Source of the DNA: Pseudomonas sp.
Lineage (GTDB): Bacteria; Pseudomonadota; Gammaproteobacteria; Pseudomonadales; Pseudomonadaceae
Assembly (NCBI GenBank): GCA_007117785.1
Contig: SKFV01000142.1
Span: 1 to 46,555 of the forward strand
Direction: 5' to 3'
Length of the DNA stretch: 46,555 nucleotides
The first letter of the stretch is position 1. Each line of letters begins with the position of its first letter. The position numbers and the translations under genes were made by a program. The notes beneath the pieces are model-generated. The model was given only the letters and a program-made list of their open reading frames with translations, was not told where the DNA came from and made no database searches. This document shows, in pieces, positions 41,778 through 46,555 of the stretch.

Positions 41778-43475
41778 TCAGGCCTTGGCGTTTTGCTTGC
41801 TGGCCTCACGCTCGGCCTCTACCAACTCCTTCTTCGACAGCTTGCCGACTGGGGTTTTCGGCAGCTCGGCGCGGATTTCCATGGCTGCCAGGCGTTCATG
41901 CTTGCCCAAGCGCGGCTCCAGGAAGGCTTGCAGGCTGGCAAAGTCCGGTGCGTCAGCGCCGCTCTTGAGCTTGATAAAGGCTTTGGGTGCCTGGCCCCGA
42001 TAGGGGTCATCAATACCGATCACGGAGACTTCTTCCACCGCCGGATGTTCGTAGATGGCTTCCTCGATCACCCGCGGGTAGACGTTGTAGCCACTGCACA
42101 GAATCATGTCCTTGGTGCGGTCGACCAGATAGACCCAGCCTTCGTCATTCATATAGGCAACATCCCCGGTGCGCAGGAAGCCGTCGCTGGTCATTGCCTC
42201 GGCGGTGGCATCCTCGCGCTGCCAGTAGCCCCGGGTAATGTTGGGCCCGCTGATGCAGAGTTCGCCGCGTTCGCCGGCGGGCATTTCCTGTTCACTGTCA
42301 TCCAGCGCCAGGATCTTGATTCGGCAGCCGGGCACTGGCAGGCCGCAGGAACCGGGGTGTGGCTCGGCGGCTACCGGAGTAAAGGTGCCGGTGGTGGTGG
42401 TTTCGGTCATGCCCCAGCCTTCGCGCAGGGCGCAGCCGGCCAGCTCCTGATAGCGCTGCTGCACATCCAATGGCAGGGGCGCGCCACCGGAGTTGCACAT
42501 TTTCAGCGAAGTCAGATCCAGTTCGGCGGTCAGCGGGTGCGCGGCGAGGCCAATGAACATGGTCGGAACACCGGGGAAGCTGTTAATGCGCTGGTCACTG
42601 ATCAGGCGCAGCACGGTCTCGGCATCAAAACGCGGCTGCAGAAAGATTTCCGCACCCAGGTGCAGGCTGAATACCATATTGATCATCAGTGCATAGATAT
42701 GAAATGGAGGAAGTACGGCCAGCACCCGCTCCTGACCAGGTTGCAGGGTGCCATCCAGCACGGCTTCCAGTTGTGCGCAGGAACTGCTGATATTGCCATG
42801 GGTGAGCATGGCACCCTTGGGCGCGCCGGTGGTGCCGCCGGTGTATTGCAGTACCGCCAGTTGGCTGGCCGGGTCGTCAATCGGGTAGTCAGTAAAGGTG
42901 CCGTCGTTATCCAGCAGTTCGGCAAAGGCGCGGCACTGCGGCCCCCAGGCGACCTCGGCGGTCGGGCCAAGCTGGCCGGCATCAGCGTCACTGACCGGCC
43001 CGCTGCAAAACTCGGTGAGCGAGCCCAGCACCAGCGTCTGCAGGCGGCTGCTCTCTAGCAGGCTGGCCATTTTCGGGTAGAAGGCGGCCAGGTCCAGGGT
43101 CAGCATGATGTCCGTCTGACTGTCTTCAATCTTGTGCGCCAGGGTGCGCTCGGCATCCAGCGGTGAATAGTTGACCACGGTGCCGCCGGCACGCAGCACG
43201 GCAAAGAAGCCGATGAAGTAATGCGGGCAGTTGGGCAGGTAGAGTCCGACGTGCACCCCCGGTTTGACGCCGAGGTCCTGCAGCCCCCGCGCAGCCCGGC
43301 TGACCAGTTGATCAAAGTCGCGGTAACTCAGGCGATGGCCGAGGAAATTGATCGCCGGTCGCTCGGCAAAGGTGGCTACCGCCTGGCTGAGCAGCTGGTT
43401 GACCGGCTTCAGCGGCAGGGGCGCATCCCAGTGGATCGTATCGGGGTAGGCAGATAGCCAGCGCATAGCGGACAT
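41778..43475 (-). CDS. Long-chain acyl-CoA synthetase (AMP-binding, FadD-like)
   Basis: Activates a carboxylic acid, probably a fatty acid, to its CoA thioester through an acyl-AMP. 565 residues with the adenylate-forming motifs in order: P-loop YTGGTTGAPKGAMLTHGN, the FPGVPTMFIGL gate region, SGGAPLP, GWGMTETTT, YLVDRTKDMILCSGYNVYPR with the FACS signature, and the C-terminal catalytic Lys in KTPVGKLSKKEL. ATG at 43475 follows TGGAG at seven bases. It is a single-gene unit, co-directional with but separate from the meta-cleavage genes. An aromatic or short acid substrate cannot be excluded. Confidence 0.92.
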   Translation of the reverse strand: MSAMRWLSAYPDTIHWDAPLPLKPVNQLLSQAVATFAERPAINFLGHRLSYRDFDQLVSRAARGLQDLGVKPGVHVGLYLPNCPHYFIGFFAVLRAGGTVVNYSPLDAERTLAHKIEDSQTDIMLTLDLAAFYPKMASLLESSRLQTLVLGSLTEFCSGPVSDADAGQLGPTAEVAWGPQCRAFAELLDNDGTFTDYPIDDPASQLAVLQYTGGTTGAPKGAMLTHGNISSSCAQLEAVLDGTLQPGQERVLAVLPPFHIYALMINMVFSLHLGAEIFLQPRFDAETVLRLISDQRINSFPGVPTMFIGLAAHPLTAELDLTSLKMCNSGGAPLPLDVQQRYQELAGCALREGWGMTETTTTGTFTPVAAEPHPGSCGLPVPGCRIKILALDDSEQEMPAGERGELCISGPNITRGYWQREDATAEAMTSDGFLRTGDVAYMNDEGWVYLVDRTKDMILCSGYNVYPRVIEEAIYEHPAVEEVSVIGIDDPYRGQAPKAFIKLKSGADAPDFASLQAFLEPRLGKHERLAAMEIRAELPKTPVGKLSKKELVEAEREASKQNAKA

Positions 43476-43669
43476 AGAGCATCTCCAGGGGTGTTGTTAT
43501 CTTTATATAGAGCCTGAAAATAGCGCGCCGCCGGCTTGCCGAGAAGGCATATCCACGCGGCATATGGTGGGCTATAGCGCAACTTGTTGCGCTGTGAGGT
43601 CAGTTTGCCGGGCTTACTCCGGCTTGAGCGGACTTACTGTAAGCAGCAATGCACTATGTCAGCGAAAGG

Positions 43670-44107
43670 TTAGCGAGCGAGCGTATCTGAAGGCAATTCG
43701 CCAAAACGTTTTTTGTAGGCATGAGTGAAGTGACTGGGTTGGTTAAAGCCGAGGTGCTTGGCCAGCACCGCTAGTTGTATTTCACCAGGCTGGGCTTGGC
43801 GCAGGCTTTCGTGGGCCGCGTGGAGACGGTAATGCAATATATAGCGCATTGGGCTGGTTTGCAGGTTGAGCCGGAAGGCCTGCTCCAGGCTGCGTCGACT
43901 GGCGCCACTGACCTTGACCAGCTCATCCATGCTCAATGTTTGCCCGAGGTTGGTCTTAATATAGTGCAAAGTGCGCTTGAGCAGCCCTGGCAATACTCGT
44001 CTTGGCGACAGGTTGTCGTGGTTGTCTTGAACGGCATGGTCGTGCTTCTGCAGGCTGAGCAAGGCCTGGCTGCAAAGGGGGAGTTGCAGCACTTGGGGTT
44101 GGGTCAT
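43670..44107 (-). CDS. Short AraC/XylS-family regulator lacking the sensor domain
   Basis: 145-residue protein consisting of about 35 unrecognised N-terminal residues and a full AraC-type double helix-turn-helix (LHYIKTNLGQTLSMDELV, ASRRSLEQAFRLNLQTSPM, LAKHLGFNQPSHFTHAYKKRF). The ending FGELPSDTLAR matches the C-termini I recall for XylS and BenR, which control aromatic catabolism and are about 320 residues long. The effector-binding N-terminal half is missing. ATG at 44107 is used; the frame is open 20 codons upstream. It lies 40 bp after the GlcG gene at the end of the meta-cleavage operon, so it may be a DNA-binding competitor, an always-active regulator or a remnant. Confidence 0.85.
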   Translation of the reverse strand: MTQPQVLQLPLCSQALLSLQKHDHAVQDNHDNLSPRRVLPGLLKRTLHYIKTNLGQTLSMDELVKVSGASRRSLEQAFRLNLQTSPMRYILHYRLHAAHESLRQAQPGEIQLAVLAKHLGFNQPSHFTHAYKKRFGELPSDTLAR

Positions 44108-44147
44108 GTTAAATTCCCGGGTGCTCCTTGTTATCGAGAGAATGGAG

Positions 44148-44585
44148 CTATGGGGTCTGGTCAGCAAGACCGATAGCCTGCAAGCCGGCTAGGGCACAGG
44201 CTTCATCTTCGGCTTCCGAGCCACCTGAGACGCCGATACCGCCAATGCACTGGCCATCAGCTTTGATAGGTAGCCCGCCACCGAATACCACCAGACGTTC
44301 TCGCGGCGGAAAGCCCAGGCGCATGGCCGGGTTGGCATCAAGAATCCCTAGCCAGGCGCTGGTGGCAAAGCCGAAACCGGCAGCGGTATAGGCCTTGTCG
44401 CGGGCGATGCTGGCAGAGTGCAGGAAGGCATCGGTCATGCCCAGGTAGGCAAGTTCCAGACCGGCGCGATCCACCACGCTGACGTGAATGCGGATACCCA
44501 GTTGCTCGGCATGCGCGGTTGCGGCAAGAGCTGCCTGGTGGGCGGCTTGCCAGTGCAGGTTGGCTTGGGTGACGGTAACACTCAT
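44148..44585 (-). CDS. GlcG/HbpS family heme-binding-type protein
   Basis: 145-residue cytoplasmic protein of the GlcG/HbpS (DUF336) family. Typical stretches are IHVSVVDRAGLELAYLGM, DAFLHSASIARDKAYTAA and the glycine-rich GGGLPIKADGQCIGGIGVSG near the C-terminus. Members bind heme or small ligands; some are found in aromatic or glycolate operons with no proven reaction. AAGGAG sits seven bases before the start. Gene order after the LigB-like gene (about 20 bp) places it within the meta-cleavage operon. Confidence 0.92.
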   Translation of the reverse strand: MSVTVTQANLHWQAAHQAALAATAHAEQLGIRIHVSVVDRAGLELAYLGMTDAFLHSASIARDKAYTAAGFGFATSAWLGILDANPAMRLGFPPRERLVVFGGGLPIKADGQCIGGIGVSGGSEAEDEACALAGLQAIGLADQTP

Positions 44586-44605
44586 GGGGTTCTCCTTGAG
44601 GCTGT

Positions 44606-45328
44606 TCAGCGCATCCAGCCGAAACCGGCCAGTGCATGGGACTGATCATCCAGCCCATAACCGAAAAAGCGCTGTGGCTGGCACAGGCCGCCAAGGGCAA
44701 AGGCGGCATGCATCAGACCCAGGCTGGCATTACTGATCAGTGCGTCGGTGCCGCCAGGCTGTACAGTGGTGGCATCGGCCTGCTTGATTGCCTGCTGCCA
44801 CTGCTGTTCCATTACCCACTGCTGGATCAGCTCGCGCCAGTAGGCATCGTGGGGTGGATGGTAGTCGTCGCGGCTGTGCGGCTCTGGGGTCCGATCAAGG
44901 CAGATCAGCAAGATGCCCTGGTTGCGCAGTTGTTGCAGGCTGTGCCCCAGTTTGCGGTAGGCCTGGGCCGAGAGTCCGGTGTTGAGTTGCAGCTCGATGC
45001 AGGTTCCGGGTGGCTGTCTGAACAGCTGTCGCTGCAACTGCTGAATGCGTGGGCTGAGTTGCTTGCTCAGTGTACTGCTCTGGCCCTGTTGGGCGAGCAA
45101 CTGTTGCATCTGGTTGACCAGTTCGCTGGCCACCGAACAGGCCAGCTGGGGGCTGGCCAGGTCGGGTTGCAGGGTAATAAAGACAATGCCCTGCGGTGGC
45201 AGGCGGGTGTCGAGCAGACGGTCAAGCAGGGGTGTACCCGCACTGTTGCTGGGCAGCTGCTCAGCGCAGGACAGGTAGAGCGCCGGTAATGGGCGCTGAC
45301 TGACGGCGGTTTGACTGTCTGCTGACAT
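44606..45328 (-). CDS. LigB/DODA-type extradiol dioxygenase homologue without metal ligands
   Basis: 240-residue protein that I align by memory to the class III (DODA/YgiD) extradiol dioxygenase fold. PALYLSC (15-21) takes the place of PALFISHG, IVFITLQPD (48-56) that of VVSAHW, QGILLICLDRTPE (137-149) that of the GSGNLVHN segment, and ISNASLGLMHAAFALGG (198-214) that of SHPTxEHxLPLxxALG. The end FGYGLDDQSHALAGFGW resembles the family C-terminus. In each place the metal-binding His is absent, so catalysis by the usual mechanism is not expected. It lies in the operon between dmpI and the GlcG gene. It may be a regulatory or ligand-binding pseudoenzyme. The homology call is moderate. Confidence 0.7.
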   Translation of the reverse strand: MSADSQTAVSQRPLPALYLSCAEQLPSNSAGTPLLDRLLDTRLPPQGIVFITLQPDLASPQLACSVASELVNQMQQLLAQQGQSSTLSKQLSPRIQQLQRQLFRQPPGTCIELQLNTGLSAQAYRKLGHSLQQLRNQGILLICLDRTPEPHSRDDYHPPHDAYWRELIQQWVMEQQWQQAIKQADATTVQPGGTDALISNASLGLMHAAFALGGLCQPQRFFGYGLDDQSHALAGFGWMR

Positions 45329-45342
45329 CTGAGATCCTCTGG

Positions 45343-45534
45343 TTAGCGACCGAGTGCCTTGGCTGACTGGCCACCAATACCAAAGTGCTGCTTGGGCATC
45401 TCATTGAGAATCACCCGCACGCTTTCCAGCGGCGCGCCCAACGAGCGGGCAATCGCATCGCTGACTTCGCGGATGAGCATTTCCTTCTGCTCATCCGTGC
45501 GCCCTTCAAGGATATTGATCTGTGCAACTGGCAT
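45343..45534 (-). CDS. dmpI: 4-oxalocrotonate tautomerase
   Basis: 63-residue tautomerase converting 2-hydroxymuconate to 2-oxo-3-hexenedioate in the meta-cleavage pathway. After Met removal the catalytic Pro1 is exposed (MPVAQINILEGR), with the Arg of EGRT and Arg/Phe residues in VRVILNEMPKQHFGIGG in the family positions. AAGGAG lies six bases before the start. It is 10 bp after the decarboxylase gene, matching the dmpH-dmpI order. The xylH name is equivalent. Confidence 0.95.
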   Translation of the reverse strand: MPVAQINILEGRTDEQKEMLIREVSDAIARSLGAPLESVRVILNEMPKQHFGIGGQSAKALGR

Positions 45535-45544
45535 GGCGATCTCC

Positions 45545-46348
45545 TTAAATGAAGCGGCAGGTCACGCTGCCGAGACCCTGATAGCGGACGTTGATGCTGT
45601 CGCCGGCGTTCACCGTGATGGCGGCGGTGATGCCGCCGGTCATGATGAAGCTGCCTGCCGGAATGTGCTCGCCGCGCTCGGCCAGCAGATTGGCCAGCAT
45701 GGCCACGCTGGAGGCCGGATGGCCGAGTACCGCAGCACCTGCGCCCACGTCGACCACTTCACCGTTCTTTTCCACTACCACGCCGAAGTTTTTCAGGTCG
45801 ACGTCTTCCACATTGGCCATCTGGCCGCCGGTGACAAAGCGGGTGGATGAGGCGTTATCGGCCACCACGCTGATCAGGTCGAACTTGAAGTTCTCGTAGC
45901 GTGAATCAATGATCTCGACTGTGGGCACCACATAGTCGGTGGCCGCGAGGACATCACCGATATGGCAACCCGGACCTTTCAGCGGGGCCTTGGTGACGAA
46001 GGAAATTTCCGCTTCGATTTTCGGGTGGATCAGTTTGCTGGTGTCCACCACGCCGCCATCCGGCACACTGAAATAGTCAGCCAGAAAGCCGTAGATCGGC
46101 GTTTCTACGCCCATCTGCGCCATCTTGGCCCAAGAGGTCAGGCCCATCTTCAGACCGACCACCTTGTTGCCGCGGGCTTCCTTGCGGCGACGGATTTCCC
46201 ACTGGATGTCGTAGGCGTCGGCAAAGGTCATGTCCGGGTAATCATTGGTGATCTTGTGGATGTCGTGGGCTTGCAGTTCGGCATTTTCGACATGCTCGGC
46301 CAGCGCGAGCACCTGCTCGCGGTTCAACGTGCGGGTTTGTTCTTTCAT
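45545..46348 (-). CDS. dmpH: 4-oxalocrotonate decarboxylase
   Basis: Decarboxylates 2-oxo-3-hexenedioate to 2-hydroxypenta-2,4-dienoate, using a divalent metal. The 267 residues are of usual family length. Visible are VVGLKMGLTSWAKMAQMG, GFLADYFSVPDGGVVDTS, the metal-site Glu pair in HPKIEAEISFV, PTVEIIDSRYENFKFD and DNASSTRFVTGG. ATG at 46348 overlaps the dmpG stop (ATGA) and has AGGAG eight bases upstream. The xylI name is equivalent. Confidence 0.95.
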   Translation of the reverse strand: MKEQTRTLNREQVLALAEHVENAELQAHDIHKITNDYPDMTFADAYDIQWEIRRRKEARGNKVVGLKMGLTSWAKMAQMGVETPIYGFLADYFSVPDGGVVDTSKLIHPKIEAEISFVTKAPLKGPGCHIGDVLAATDYVVPTVEIIDSRYENFKFDLISVVADNASSTRFVTGGQMANVEDVDLKNFGVVVEKNGEVVDVGAGAAVLGHPASSVAMLANLLAERGEHIPAGSFIMTGGITAAITVNAGDSINVRYQGLGSVTCRFI

Positions 46349-46555
46349 GCCGATTGCTCCTGTTGCTTCAAAATATCCAGCGCTACATCCACGATCATGT
46401 CTTCCTGGCCACCGACCATACGGCGCTTGCCCAACTCGACCAGAATATCGACCGTCTTCAGGCCGTATTTCTGCGCGGCCACTTCGGCATGGCGCAGGAA
46501 GCTGGAGTAGACGCCGGCATAGCCCAGCGCGAGGGTTTCACGGTCGACACGTACC
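46345..46555 (-). CDS. dmpG: 4-hydroxy-2-oxovalerate aldolase, 3' end only
   Basis: The C-terminal 69 residues of the aldolase that splits 4-hydroxy-2-oxovalerate to pyruvate and acetaldehyde. VRVDRETLALGYAGVYSSFL, KYGLKTVDILVELGKRRMVG and GQEDMIVDVALDIL match the DmpG/XylK C-terminus that binds the acylating dehydrogenase DmpF. The 5' part lies beyond the right edge of the window. The stop overlaps the dmpH start by four bases. Confidence 0.93.
   Translation of the reverse strand, partial: VRVDRETLALGYAGVYSSFLRHAEVAAQKYGLKTVDILVELGKRRMVGGQEDMIVDVALDILKQQEQSA

Noticed and set aside
41793..43058. Plus-strand open frame of 421 codons opposite the acyl-CoA synthetase
   Set aside because: Antisense shadow. 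The minus-strand frame contains all the adenylate-forming motifs.
43600..43669. Nested inverted repeats (GCTTAC / GTAAGC, TCCG / CGGA) after the AraC-type gene
   Set aside because: The arms are short, interrupted and without a T run, so a terminator call would be too weak.
1..46555. CRISPR array, tRNA, rRNA, insertion sequence or phage genes
   Set aside because: None was seen. There are no evenly spaced repeats of CRISPR type, no transposase or integrase motifs, and no cloverleaf-like tRNA was recognised by eye.

Overview
The window looks like a chromosomal segment of a Pseudomonas-type gammaproteobacterium, plausibly the Halopseudomonas / P. pertucinogena lineage. This is inferred from recalled similarity of the polyamine (spu/agu), cyd and meta-cleavage genes to Pseudomonas proteins, and from a moderately high GC content. 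I see no rRNA, tRNA, CRISPR array, transposase or phage gene.

Positions 1-11.5 kb hold a compact polyamine locus. aguB and aguA (agmatine to putrescine) and spuB are on the minus strand. They diverge from a plus-strand run spuA-spuI-spuC-spuD-spuF-spuG-spuH: gamma-glutamyl-GABA hydrolase, a second gamma-glutamylpolyamine synthetase, polyamine:pyruvate aminotransferase and a four-gene polyamine ABC importer. Only one binding-protein gene is present, and it is bracketed by two strong hairpins. A terminator-like hairpin closes the run at 11.5 kb.

Positions 11.7-23.3 kb form a dense signalling island: a stand-alone receiver; a soluble GAF/PAS histidine kinase; a soluble kinase whose sensor is an AmiC-like periplasmic-binding-protein fold with no export signal; a membrane hybrid kinase with two receivers; and, convergent, an HPt-REC-REC-GGDEF-EAL protein. 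The last carries the only HPt domain and the only c-di-GMP output. The catalytic cores of the first two kinases are a gap-free 723-bp direct duplication that carries a vestigial gene start past the second kinase. This is the most unusual part of the window.

Positions 23.5-31.2 kb hold accessory metabolism: a TetR regulator behind a perfect 30-bp palindrome, a GXWXG/DUF4334 exported protein, a class V aminotransferase, a beta-lactamase-fold hydrolase, a patatin phospholipase, a medium-chain dehydrogenase flanked by short repeats, and a DUF1329 protein.

Positions 31.6-43.5 kb encode a VC0807-family membrane protein, a cydA-cydB-cydD-cydC operon (short-Q-loop bd-type quinol oxidase plus its maturation exporter), a Na+/Ca2+ antiporter, an octaheme cytochrome fused to HEAT/TPR repeats, and an acyl-CoA synthetase.

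Positions 43.7-46.6 kb are the distal end of a minus-strand aromatic meta-cleavage operon (dmpG, dmpH, dmpI types). It is followed by an apparently inactivated LigB/DODA-type dioxygenase homologue, a GlcG/HbpS protein and a truncated XylS/BenR-like regulator. The window cuts aguA at its catalytic cysteine codon on the left and dmpG on the right.
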